Positions 11,330-22,588 of a stretch of DNA of 64,000 nucleotides are shown one piece after another (position 1 is the stretch's first letter; each line of letters opens with the position of its first letter). The notes below the pieces were generated by a model. That model was not told the DNA's origin. It saw only the letters and a list, made by a program, of their open reading frames with translations, and did no database searches. The DNA is from Rhyzopertha dominica (Eukaryota; Arthropoda; Insecta; Coleoptera; Bostrichidae), in NCBI GenBank assembly GCA_025024175.1, contig QCXZ01000064.1, forward strand, positions 25,106,286 through 25,170,285, given 5' to 3'. Both the position numbers and the translations under genes were made by a program.

Positions 11330-12060
11330 TGCAGCTTGCCAATAACTTAGCCTAGTAGCAAATTAGGCGTTATTCCTTGAATTTCTTGTTTGATTCTGGC
11401 TTCAAGTTCTTGAAAGCTTCGTGTTTTTTTTGGCATACCTTTCAATGATCCCAGAGGCCATAATTCCAATGTTACTCGATGTCTTATTCATCGACCTGTG
11501 ATATTGCGGTTTGGCACTACTCGCCAATCTTCATCATGAAATAAATGTACAGTGTTAGGTAGGTACCATATTATGTAACAGAAGGGTCAAGTTACAGTTC
11601 AATTTATAAGTACGAACCTATAATGCGTTGCTCAATAATGTCAGCCCACATTTAGTTTGCCTATATGAATACTGTGAATGTTGTTCCTTGATCCAGTGTG
11701 GATTTTCACTAGACCTGTAGCGGCAGTCTATGTCCCTCATTATAGCACAAAACACCCGTCTTCTGTCATGGTCATTTTCATTTAGCTCATGGAGGTGTAA
11801 TTTGTAGACTTTCTATCTTTTCCAAAGCTAGTCGCGTGGCTGAAGTACATGAATATCTATAACGCTAATTAATACATCAACAACTTAATCTTTATTTGCA
11901 GCCGATTTCGGACACTTGGACACAGTATAGACTGGACAATAGGATTTCTCTTCGGATAAACGTTATTAAATAAATCACAAACATCTTGATGTGAACGCTA
12001 TCGATTTCCGTAGCTAATCAGAATTACGGTTTCAATACGTTCAGTTTCACGGACTTTTAC
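11330..12060 (-). pseudogene. Mariner/Tc1-superfamily transposase relic (copy A)
   Basis: Read on the minus strand, three parts lie in the right order. An N-terminal HTH part (VRETERIETVILISYGNR...LFNNVYPKRNPI, about 12055-11930). A middle part with KVYKLHLHELNENDHDRRRVFCAIM and DIDCRYRSSENPHWIKEQHSQY (about 11810-11660), matching the RYWS.NPHW region before the DDE core. A C-terminal LWPLGSLKGMPKKTRSFQELEARIKQEIQGITPNL (about 11440-11340). Most of the DDE core is deleted, and stops and frameshifts are frequent. Other fragments of the same family lie at 14.7, 18.6 and 37.1 kb. Confidence 0.7.
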
Positions 12061-14714
12061 AAAAATACTTTAGTATTCCAATACTGGAAACTTCGGAAAT
12101 TAGGAGCGATATTTCATTAGTGCTTCTGTCGACTTGATACGACACTTCTACATCTGTAGCTAGAAGCTGCGCATTGACACATGGCAGATTACAGATTAAA
12201 AGAGGAAATGAATGTGCTGTTTCTTACGGATGCATATTTGTAGAATAAAGTAATGCAGTTAAGCATTCACTGCTATTGTTATGCTGACTTAAGTCGGATA
12301 AGTTAAGACCCACAGCATTACCGAATTGTTGTTATTTCTACTGCTAACGGCGTTTTTGCATTTTATGCCACTTTTCTTGACTACATTTGTCATAAATTAT
12401 CGTCAAGAATATCGTTTGAAGCCATCCATTGGAACGCTAGTTCTGTATCCAACTGTCCAGACTGCCTTATTGGCGACGTCGCTGAGTATTCCATACTTTT
12501 GATTAACTCTGTGAAACTAAATGTAAGTAGAATACTACCTCTTAAAAGGAGACAAACTGGCTTAGGCAGTAAAAATTGTTTGTAAGTATTTTCATGTAAG
12601 AAAAGGAATGAGCAAGAATATTGTTAATTTGAGCTCCTTCGCCTGTGTGTCAGGCCTTACAGACGGGGTATTTTCGAGACAGGTCCTTGCAGACAGAGAG
12701 TATTTAGTCTGATTTACATTTTTATGTTTTATCTACTAACCATTGTCCTCTCATTATTAGTTTTGGATAACGTACTGGAGTGATATGTTATGCAATGTCC
12801 CAATTGATGCAAGGTAACGTTAATTTATTTATATATTTGAAAAATGTAATTTCTGATTGCGACGAAACCCTAGCCAGCGTTTAAGTGTATTTCGTTAAAA
12901 TCAATAACAGTTGGACAAGTTATGTATGATGTTTTCTGTCAGGATTTCGTACTTTTTGATACTTCAGTTGTTTCCGATTATGCATGTTTTGGCAGACAAT
13001 GCCCAAATACTGAGCGACACTGATTCAATTCACGGGACTATAGAAACCTCAAAAATGTTTTATGGGGTACCAGTATCTAATATACAGGGGATGAAGCTTA
13101 TCGTGAGATCGTGAATAAAATACATCCTTTTTCTGTCACTTCTCAAGTAAGCTCAGTAGACAAGTAGCCAAACTTTAAACTAGTCCGGATAAAATTCTAA
13201 AAGAGAAATAAAAATTGTCAAGCAAAAGTGTAAAACTGATAAAGTAATATAAAGATTAAAAAAAAGAAACTGCCACAAGTTTTTGTTAGAATAGGAGAAA
13301 GTGGTGTACAATGAATCTTTAGTGTACGAAGACGAAGCTAATCATTGATGATTGAATTCAATGCAATACCTAATATATCCTATATTACAGCTAAGTCAAC
13401 TATTGCATCAGTTGTAGAAATATTTGCTTTCGATAATCTAGAGTTTGTTCAAACTGTCAAGACTGTCGGTAGACGAGCAGCCTGATACTGCTATAAAACC
13501 ACTTCTCGATTTTTTAAGGTCTCTGGTAAGGATCATGAAAAAGAAACCAGTTTTCAAGGAATTGCAGAATCATCAATATCGAAATTATATATAGTACTTT
13601 TTACTATATTGTTTCAACCGAAAAACTTCTGATGCCCGAGCTAGAGAGTAGGGAGGTAACGTATATATGACGTTTTCTAGTGCTCACTAATAAAGACGCA
13701 GGGCTTACTTGATACATAAATAAACAATTACTGCACAAGAGTAAATCATTTCAGATGAGCAGGTAAGAGCAATGCATCAAATTGTGGCAAAATTATCACC
13801 TGGTAGTTCAAATATAGGACGTTTCGCGAATTGCCCATTAGAAAAAACCTGTAGAATGGTCGTTCAGTCTCCCCTATAATTTTCCTTGCTTTTCATGCTC
13901 GAATCACGTTTAACATTTTAAGCCTGCTCCGTACAACCAACACGTGGTCGAGCAAAGTGCGATAATCGCCATAGATCCTCACGTTTCCCGCTAAATTTTA
14001 TTACATTACAAGCCAATGAAAAGGCCCGAATAAATTAAGTAAAGAAAACAGCCAGTCATATCGCTATAGTAGTTTTATCAACTTGCGCCGAGGTAATAAC
14101 AGGCAACCAGGTAAGTTTAGCAAGTTAGCAGACGGTGGAAAGGTGCGTCGCTCACCTGGACCGTTGCGTGCATGGCACTGCTGTATAATTTCCAATGCAT
14201 AGCACACCCACCAGTTCTGTGCTTCGTACGGGTGTATTATTTCAGTTTAGATCCTGGCGCTTTTCAAAATGGAGACTGCTCGTTACAGATCGCGACGATA
14301 TAGAGTAATAAACGGTATTCGGATTAATTCCGGGATATGATCGCCAGTTTTAATAGGTGATATCAGCTGCTTACACGTTAATGACTTTTTGTAATATATA
14401 GGTAGTACGCATTGCGCATTAAACTAAGAGGTCGGTTAAAATAAAAGAAAAACAAGAGTGTTAGTATTTTATGCGTGCTTCACGAAGAGATCGTTTCAGT
14501 CCTGCACAAGTGTTACATTTAAATGAATTTCTATTTGTTGAACTATTGCGCATCTAAATCATGGTAGAAAAACAAAGAATTTAGTAAGTGTTAATCGGGG
14601 ACCTTTAAAACAGTTGGTGGGGAATTATGTGCATTCCGCACATCCTTTGTTTGCAAGTTATAGCGTAATTAAAAAAAATACAATATAACGGTAACATTTG
14701 TTTAATAAATAATT
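12061..14714. other. Intergenic stretch without recognised gene
   Basis: AT-rich sequence. The open frame at 12911-13114 has a hydrophobic start but no known similarity. A slightly GC-richer segment at about 14150-14350 has no coding signal. Confidence 0.35.
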
Positions 14715-14985
14715 ATGACTAAGGTGTTCAAAATATCCCCATTGAGTTCTAAACATGCTCTGCTGTTGTTTTTCTTAAAGAACTGCGCCAGTATTAATTA
14801 TTCGTTGTATCAGTGCCTCTCGACTATTCACTTTAACTTTGTAAATTTCTGTTTTAAACCAACCCCATCAACAAAAATCAAGTGTTGTTAGATCTGGACT
14901 TCTTGGNGGTCAACTAATTGGACCTCCGCGACCAATCCAACGCTCTGGAAACATTTCATCCAAGTGTTGCTTGACCAGATTTACT
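14715..14985 (-). pseudogene. Mariner/Tc1-superfamily transposase C-terminal fragment (copy B)
   Basis: The minus strand reads LDEMFPERWIGRGGPIS.PPRSPDLTTLDFC.WG, then REALIQRII and MFRTQWGYFEHLS. The RWIGRGGP...RSPDLTPLDFFLWG block is the classic sequence around the last catalytic aspartate of this DDE family, and the terminal G.FEHL is its usual end. Two stops interrupt it and one N lies within. No terminal inverted repeats were found. Confidence 0.75.
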
Positions 14986-17900
14986 TTGAGAAAACGTCAG
15001 TTTATAGCTGCTTACAAAGATTATCCCATATTTCACCCATAGAACACGTCTGATGGGACATCATAGGTAGAATGCCGAAAAATTCATCACGTGGAGGCAC
15101 CACCCATTTTTATTGCTATTATTATTATTAGAATAGGTTTTTAATGCTTGATTCTCTCGTCTGCTCTTTATTGGTTTACTACTTTAATTCATTTAACCAA
15201 GTGTTCCCACAATAATAGAGATGTAGAGGTATTGGCAGCTAATCGCAGCTTTACTCAACATAGCATGAATACAACATAGATTTGGAGCTTTAACAAGTTG
15301 TAACCACCAAATTCATATAAAATAAATCAAGTGTTGATTTAAAATGCATGTCTATGCTGTGCTGTCTGCACCTCAACCAACTGCAGATAGATCTATTTCG
15401 CTGTTATTACAGCTTATCAGTGCAGTTTAGGTCTAGTGCAGACAACACGGCATAGAACTGGTTATGCCTATATACCAAAGCAATGGTATGATGTAAAGTG
15501 CCGTGGGGGCCTGCTGTCAAGTTGAAGTATGCAGTTGCATGCCAATTTGTCAGGCTACAGGTCACTTCCTTTAGGAAGTAGTACCCGTTAAGGCAGCTAG
15601 GTGGCTTTGTTATCATGTTAGTGTAATGCTGACAGATGGCATTGCCATCTAAATTATAACTTACAAGTGTTGATTTGTTGTGAAATAAAAAGAAATTAGT
15701 ATTGCAAAATTTAATTGTAGAGTAAAATGCGCGAAAAAGGAATTTGTAAGCTGGCATAAACAAAAATGTTTATNTTCCTTATTTTTTTCNTACTGTAACA
15801 TTTCATAGTTTGTTTTCTTAATATTAATAGTTCACAATACATATTGCTAACTCTAATTTGATTCACGTTTTCTGAACGTTTGATTTCTTGATAGTTTCTG
15901 TATGGCCCTTTACTGATCGAACGTTTGTTACTCGTTAACACAATTATGTAAAACTTCGCTAAACAAAAAGAATACAAAAGACTTTAATTCTATGGTACTC
16001 CGTTGTTCCTAACGTTAAACACATGCTTTATATTAATAGTGTGGTCCCTCTCAAGTGAATACGCTTTTGTAATCGATTTTACCCAAATTACCATAATTTT
16101 CAGAATAATCGCGCTCGTTTTAAATTTTTGCACGACCGAAGCACGACGTAAGTTGTCTCGGGCTTCGGTTTGGAAAAATCTAGCAAAAAAGGTCCCACAA
16201 GGAAATTGTTGCTGAGCAGGCTTAAATATTAGTGTCGGTAATTGCAAGCGAATAAAAATTCTGACCTAAATATAATATTCGGAGCTGCACTTTTCTTATT
16301 TTCTGTGTGCAGCTGCTTATTACGTAGGGCGGCACCAAAAATGCGGCAATTCGTTGTAAAAATGGGAAATTACATATTGGATTTTTCTGTAGGGTGCCGG
16401 TTCTGATCAAGGTTGCCTGCTGGATACCTGGTAATTACTTAAAGTATACACTATAGTGATTCGCGAGTAAGTAAATATGTATTCAACAACTGCCGGCTGC
16501 CGATGCCGTTCCAATATATTTCATGTATAAATAAAACAATTTCCGATTTGTAACGTTAAAAACTTACGTATTACTAAACATTTATATAAGTCCTACTACT
16601 TCTCATATGCAAATTGTACCAAAAATCGTTGTATGTGAGGCTGACGAGTTTTTTTTAAGAAAATACAACAATTATTTTATTGTGGAACATTAAACGATTA
16701 ATTAATTCATTAAGGGTGACTTCGAAAAAACCAGAGGCTTGAATGTTGCAGATGACCAAAGGACTGAAATAAGGGCGTAATCATGTAAGGTAAATTCTAT
16801 AGATTTTAACCAATTTTTTTTACCCAAGCTCATCGAACGCATCAACTCATACATTATCACTAGTCCGAAAAACCAACTGGCTGAAGNGGAACGAATGGAT
16901 AAGTACATTTCTGCTTGTGTTAAGGAAAATTGAATTTTTCATATGTTATCCCCACAGACCACTCATAAATTTACTTTCATTTTACTTTGCACCGATGTAC
17001 TCTTCAGCACTCTTCCAAGCTTATTTGCGAAAATGGGTACCTAAATCTGTCACTACCTGACGGTCTATAATGCATTATAAAGAAGCATGAATACAATATA
17101 TAAATATTATAATTGTATTTTCTTGCTGTAGTAATCACAAGGGAAATAAATCTAATATATATAATATACATCAGGGTTGGTCACAAGTAAGAAATAACAA
17201 GCTTATTTTTATCAACGAATCCACTATCTTGCAGATTGCCTATAGCTGGCGCCCGATATTTAGTGTATGATTTTTTAATAAGTTAAGCTCAACGTGACAT
17301 GATTATTTGTTTACCAGGTAAACGTTAGGTTTTATTTTCATTTCAAGTAATAAAACTAGAAACACCAACCATGCAGTTCACTATCATAAGTTTAAAATAT
17401 CCATGTAATAGGAACACGTATGTCAAGATACCAATTGAGAAGCTTATTACGCATTTCCAGTGCATTATGTTTGACAAGGTAGTTTCAACATTTCCTTTTG
17501 GAATATACTTATTAGGTCATTACATTACACTTTATCCCTTCTTTTTGTTTTTTTTTATCACATAAATAATACTGCAATACTTTCAGTGCAAGAATAGCAT
17601 CTAAATCGATTTAAATTAAAAAATAATGAATTATTAAGTCAACTTTTACATAAGACGCAATGTAAAAGTCATATATCTGTAAGTACCGGTAAGATTTGGT
17701 ATCCTTATCTATTGTAGCATGACAGTTAGCAAAGCTCGTTATCCTTAAATGCCTTTTCCGTAGTATAAACTGTACAGGAGAATAACAAACTTGTAGTCAA
17801 TATCTCGGTCAGTTGATGCCCAATTGCTTTTTTTTCTAAACACGCAAAAAATTCTTCAAAAAAATTCATGAAACTTCCCCATCTAAACCACAAATTTATG

Positions 17901-18137
17901 ACGTTATATAAGAAAGTTAGCTATTATATGTAGACTTTCCTGAGCAGCAGTTATTCAGCATGAGATATCTAAAAAAATAAATTATGTAAGGTCGACGCCC
18001 TTAATCGAATTATGATTAATTATATTTAAAATAACAAACTTTTAATCAATATCTCTGACAATTGATGTTCAATGTTCAAACCACCAGTCTACGGCGCCGA
18101 ATAAAAAAGTTAGTATGTGATGCTTTCGGATCCCAAA
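14986..18137. other. Intergenic stretch without recognised gene
   Basis: AT-rich sequence. The ORFs at 15407-15763 and 16003-16247 lie on opposite strands, overlap in part, and show no family similarity. A short inverted pair lies around 15351-15372 and 15435-15456. A direct repeat of about 45 bp (AATAACAAACTT... to ...CAATT) occurs at 17781-17826 and 18030-18073. Confidence 0.35.
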
Positions 18138-18530
18138 ATCGTAAATAACTAGATGTTTGTAGGATCTCGGACAAAGGTAATCAAAGCACTGCTATGGTTT
18201 CGACCTCTCTTTTTTTATTTATTTTTGTTTCGGCCGACGTTTCGGTATTAGTTATTATTATACCTTCATATGGGCTGCAACAGCAAACAAAAAGTTTATT
18301 GGGATTCAACCGTGTTAAAGCCCCGCCCAACATAATGCAAAATACACAATCCAGTAATTTTTAATGAATTTACGTGTAAAGAAAACTGTATATAACAATA
18401 GATCACAAATTTTGAAATAGACAAGCAATACAAAATTCACAAACTTTACATTAATGCTTAACCGAAACCGTATCAGTGTTTTGATTACCTTTGTCCAAAA
18501 TCCTACAAACATCTAAAAAAGTTAGTTATT
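18138..18530. repeat. Inverted-repeat element with PLE-like hammerhead relic
   Basis: About 60 bp at 18143-18202 reappears in reverse complement at 18462-18530. The shared core includes TAGATGTTTGTAGGAT, GGACAAAGGTAATCAAA and TA(T/C)GGTTTCG. Between the arms lies a decayed hammerhead with the GAAACGTC signature typical of PLE tails. No ORF of note is present. It may be a non-autonomous PLE derivative or a foldback built from a PLE tail. Confidence 0.55.
18233..18275 (-). ncRNA. Degenerate hammerhead ribozyme relic
   Basis: On the minus strand, stem I GCC/GGC (18275-18273 with 18235-18233) flanks a core CATATGA. That core is two changes from CTGATGA. One extra A follows, then stem II GGTAT/ATACC, then GAAA, a two-pair loopless stem III (AC/GT) and C17 at 18236. 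The architecture matches the other motifs here, including the extra base before stem II. The U4 and G5 core bases are lost, so it is probably inactive. Confidence 0.5.
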
Positions 18531-18589
18531 GCAGACTGTTACCGTGAACACCCTGTAAACGCTTAACTAATACATCAAGAGCTTGTTCT

Positions 18590-18800
18590 TTATTTGTAGA
18601 GCATATTGAACGTTCGGCCTCTGGGACACTTTTACATGTCCAAGTTTTTTAAAAAAAGGCTGTATTGGATAATAGGGTTACAATCAGGATGAAAGTTGTT
18701 AAAGAAGCTCCAAAAATCTCACCGTAAACGTTAACTATCTTCATGGCATTAATAGTTCAGTTCCTTCAGTTTCACTGAGTTTTACCTTGTTTACCAATTA
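18590..18800 (-). pseudogene. Mariner-like transposase N-terminal fragment (copy C)
   Basis: The minus-strand DNA is collinear with the N-terminal part of the relic at 11.9-12.06 kb. Shared blocks are GTGAAACTGAA.G.A.TGAA, AATCCTATT/AACCCTATTATCCA and the ATTTGCAG/CTACAAATAAAG end. The frame is badly broken (MKIVNVYGEIFGA...LIVTLLSNTAFF). It is identified by similarity to copy A rather than by its own motifs. Confidence 0.45.
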
Positions 18801-19274
18801 AAATGAAACCGCTGTTGCCAAAATTAACCTTTCAACTTATCGAAAAATACTTCACACTGGCATCAAAAAAGGATCACATCAGAGGTCACTGCACCTTTTT
18901 TAAGAATTGTGATTGCGCATCAGCCATTCAAAATAAACTCTAGGGCATTTCAACATAAAAAAAGCAATACAAATTTACAAAAACAAAAATTAAGCTAAGA
19001 AATTAAACCTGATTAGTAAAAAAAAATCGGTTATTTCATAATTTTGTCTAATCCTGTACAAGACACCAACAAAAAACTGCTGTTTTTGGGAGTAATAAGA
19101 ACCTACGTTAGTAATACATGCTTCCACAATGTTATTCTAATTTGTTTACTTTCATAAGTTTTGTAACTTGAAACTTTTAAGCTACCACCGTTGTGAAGAA
19201 TACGAATACTGAGATGAAGCATATTAAATTGTAATTGAATCATGTGATAATAGATAATTCTTCGACAATCACTA

Positions 19275-19752
19275 CTGTCTGTTCACGATAAACTTAAAAC
19301 TACCTTCTGAACCACTTAAGTGCGGTTTTCACCAATAGATAGTTTTCGTGGGGAAGTCTTAGGTATATAATTTCTCAAGGTTTTGTGTAAATTGGTTGAA
19401 ATATAATGATAATTGTTAAAAGTATTTGAAGTGTGGTCAAACCACCTGGGAACTTTCATCGAAAACGCTGCCTAATCCCTTTGAGATTCTACAAAACAAT
19501 GCATGGTGGGATGTTCCTCCTTTATAGATCTCCAAAAAATTCCGGAATGGCATATACCTAACTTTTACGGATAGCTTACTATATTCATTCTATCTTCTAT
19601 TCTTCTCTCTATCGCGAGTTTCTAGTACGGATGACGGGACTCGCTTGATGCGATCATTTCTTGCGCTACCTACTTTCAGCTACTGACTCTATGTACTTAT
19701 TGTAGGTGTATAATATGCTCTACTACCAACGCGAAGACGGGGTGGATCGCTA
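19275..19752. repeat. Dispersed repeat, copy 2, with Helitron-like 3' end
   Basis: Blocks match the 4.6-5.1 kb repeat: TGTCTGTTCACGATAAACTT, TTAGGTATATAATTTCTCAA, TAAATTGGTTGAAATATAA, CACCTGGGAACTTTCATCGA, then GACGGGACTCGCTTGATGC. The segment ends ACGGGGTGGATCGCTAG followed by T, which resembles the CTAG-T termination of Helitrons. No Rep/helicase coding is present. The Helitron assignment is tentative. Confidence 0.45.
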
Positions 19753-20485
19753 GTCATAAATAAAAGTATAATTAAAATACTTCTAATTTATATAAAAGAG
19801 GTACCCGAGTATTACTAAACGAGCAGGTGTTTCTTTTTTGTGAATATCATGTAGATATTAACAAAAAAACTTATTTTTGCGACCTTTAACGTTAAATAGC
19901 TGAAGACGCGACACGATATTTTTTTGCGACTGTTGAGCCAACATTTCGAATGTCATAATAAAGGTTCATAAAAGTTTGCTTCTTATCTTTCATTTCTAGA
20001 TTGGCCCTTCAGGAGCATGTTCTTCCCTGATTGCTTGGGCGGTATCTTTGAACATTAATTTACATATTATGAATTTTAACTAGGTACATCAGCAAATGTC
20101 CTGTTTGATTGAATTTGTTAACTTGACATTGACAATACCTACTATAATTAATGCACTAAGAAGCTCTTATTAACGGAACCGTACAAAACGACACTTTTAC
20201 CCCTAACAAAACACCTTCTAATACACATAAATTGAATAGGAGCTCAAAAAAATTGACGTTTTGTTTTCTGGATGTAAAACTTCCAATGATGCATAAGACT
20301 GTTTTCGTGGTTTCCAGCAGGTATATATACAGAACTTTTTGCTATTAAATATGAATCGCACCACGATTGTGTAACCGAGTTGTGTTGCGTTAGGGATTTT
20401 GCATTTTAGTAGTGGCCACTTTTTGTCGACAACTCCTGTACATAGAGGTAACAGTACCTGCGCATTTGCAAGAGTACTTCCAAGA
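19753..20485. other. Intergenic stretch without recognised gene
   Basis: AT-rich sequence; nothing recognised. Confidence 0.35.
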
Positions 20486-20683
20486 TACGAAGACGTAGAA
20501 TATTTTTATGTTTTAAATTTTGACTTAAATCTGGGAATTTTTATATTAACCTAGGATTTCCGACTTCTATGACGAAATTTCGATTTTAATCTCAGAATTT
20601 CGACTTTTATCAGAATTCTGAGACTAAAGTCGGAATTTAAACATATATACCCTACACATACGTGGTCCTTCTACGCCTTCGTA
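20486..20683. repeat. Small foldback / MITE with nested inverted repeats
   Basis: Outer 15-bp inverted repeats TACGAAGACGTAGAA (20486-20500) and TTCTACGCCTTCGTA (20669-20683) differ at one position. An inner pair lies at about 20576-20600 and 20612-20638 (AATCTCAGAATTT against AGAATTCTGAGACTAAAG). The ends carry TA, compatible with Tc1/mariner-type mobilisation. There is no coding capacity. Confidence 0.5.
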
Positions 20684-21224
20684 TAAAGAACTCTAAACAA
20701 AAAATCCTAATATACAAAAAATCAACTATTAAGCAAGCGTTTATTTATGTATTTTAGGTTACACTAACGAATACACAATTTGCCTGTTAAGGCAACAAAC
20801 AATAATGTTTACTTCTTATCACACATATTTTAGAGCTTAACCTTGACTGTATGTTGCAATTGTTGCAAGTATCAAGTTTAAGGTGTCTTTAAATGACACT
20901 GAACATCAATAAACACTGGAATCATTCGACTAATTGAAATCTTGATTATACAATAATTGGGAGCTTCCTGCTCGTGCCTTAGAGAGTCATACATGTGTAT
21001 ATGTAATTAAAAGTGTTTAAGAACGTATTCGTTGCAGCTCCTGCACGTGTGCTAAACACTTCCTTTGTGGTGTAAGAGTTATTCTTTTCTTTATCTTTAC
21101 CACAAGGAAACCTCGCAAAATATAACCCCCTGCCCTATTACCGATTAACACCCTTGAACTATTTAACTGCATATACTTGTTTTGGTAACACTTTGAAAGT
21201 ATTTGTCTAAATTTGTCTGAACCT
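20684..21224. other. Flank of the gypsy insertion, no gene recognised
   Basis: AT-rich sequence. The last four bases, ACCT (21221-21224), are the left target-site duplication of the gypsy element. Confidence 0.5.
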
Positions 21225-21564
21225 TGTAACGGGACCCCTCCTTTAGGGGTAGTAGTGTTCTAAAGGATCGGTCGGATAGAAGCACAATCCAAGCAAGGAA
21301 AGTAGCAAACGTTCCAAGTATTTTTTTTATTGTTCTACACGCTGTAATACAAAAATACAAACAGCTCGCCGCACAGCAATAGTAATGCCAAGTAATTACA
21401 TACCTGACACCAGGTTTTATATTCAAAAGCATAAATACAAATCCTGTACCATGAGGCTGTCAGCGAGTAGAACGAATGTTTGACAGGAACCGTCAAACAA
21501 AAAATCCATGTGCATGGCACACTTCAGGCATTGTCGGAGGTAAACGCAACAAATTTACATCACA
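21225..21564 (-). repeat. Gypsy 3' LTR (340 bp)
   Basis: Begins TGTGATGT and ends GTTACA on the minus strand, the TG...CA rule for LTRs. It contains a TATA-like AATATAAAACC (minus, 21413-21424), a poly(A) signal AATAAAA (minus, about 21325-21332) and a perfect hairpin GTTTGAC/GTCAAAC near 21478-21499. It lacks the 5-bp insertion next to the TATA box that the other LTR has. Confidence 0.95.
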
Positions 21565-21584
21565 TCTGCCCCCGACTTTTTTTA
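21565..21584 (-). other. Polypurine tract of the gypsy element
   Basis: On the minus strand, AAAAAAAGTCGGGGGCAGA lies directly upstream of the 3' LTR start TGTGATG. It would prime plus-strand DNA synthesis. Two pyrimidines interrupt it. Confidence 0.75.
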
Positions 21585-21694
21585 GCGTAGAAGAAAACAA
21601 CTAAATAAGGCGAAGGAAACTACTTCAGACAAGAAAAAAAATGTTTTCGAAAACGCTAACAAAAGTAAACTATTAAGAATATAAAGGCAATTAA

Positions 21695-22588
21695 TTACTG
21701 GTAATAATAGGGCTTCAAATGTGAAGCGTGAAACTGACCTCTTTCTGATCGGCCATCGTTATATTCCAAGATGTAGGTATGTAACCCTACTATTCTTTTT
21801 ATCCTGTAAGGACCCTCATAGAGGAGCAATAACTTTTTTGTTTCCGAAGATAACACAGAGGAGACAGGATTGGATTTCAGGAGAACCAAATCGCCCACAG
21901 CAAAATTAAAATTGAAACGTGATTTACAACGACTAACTCGTTTGGATGCGCGAGAGAGCAAGGACTCGCGAGCCAGAAAAATTTTTACGTGTGCATCCTG
22001 TTGAGACTCACAATCAGGAAGCTGCAAGATCTCAGGTATCAAGCGAGGAGGACACCTACCAGTCTGTAGCTCCCAAGGAGAATATCCCGTGGATTCATGT
22101 ACTACAGAGTTTAGCACTTCACGAATCTTAGGTAACTCCCAAGCCCAGCGCTTTTGTTTACTATAACAAAATGCCCTGAAAAGACGGCCCAGCTCACGCA
22201 TAGAGCGTTCAACAGGGTTAGCCTGAGGATGGCGAACTGAACAATAAATAATTTGCATATTAAGCGACTGACAAAATGTTTTCCACTCAAGCGAAGTAAA
22301 CTGGGTGCCGTGATCGGACAAGATTCGACGCGGAGGAGCGAATTCTTTAAAAACTCCCTCCCTTAAACATGAAATAACTGACCTGGTATTTGCCTTTTTA
22401 AGAGGGAAAAGCCAAGTGTACTTGGAGAAAATATCAAGGATAACTAGTAGATAGACTACGCCCGCTCGAGAACGAGGCAGTGGGCCATAAAAATCAATGG
22501 ACCAGAGACCACCGGTTCCCTCAGGTAGAATAGGCTGCAACATGGGCTTTGGATGAACTGTCGCCTTAGTTTTTTTGGCATAAATCAC
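21695..22588 (-). pseudogene. Gypsy integrase catalytic and C-terminal domains
   Basis: About 297 codons. The D-D-35-E core is complete: SIDFYGPLP (first D), RILSDHGTQF (second D) and RHPQANPVERSMRELG (E). The C-terminus holds the GPY/F module (LLYEGPYRIKRIVGLHTYIL) and ends FHASHLKPYYYQ. No chromodomain is visible. It acts in insertion of cDNA into host DNA. It belongs to the same polyprotein as the upstream RT/RNase H frame but is separated from it by one extra base in a run of seven A (22570-22576), within the zinc finger CDLCQK. The first M in this frame is therefore not a real start. Apart from that break the domain looks intact. Confidence 0.9.

Noticed and set aside
15407..15763. 118-codon minus-strand ORF as a gene
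   Set aside because: No recognisable domain or family; its composition is like that of random open frames.
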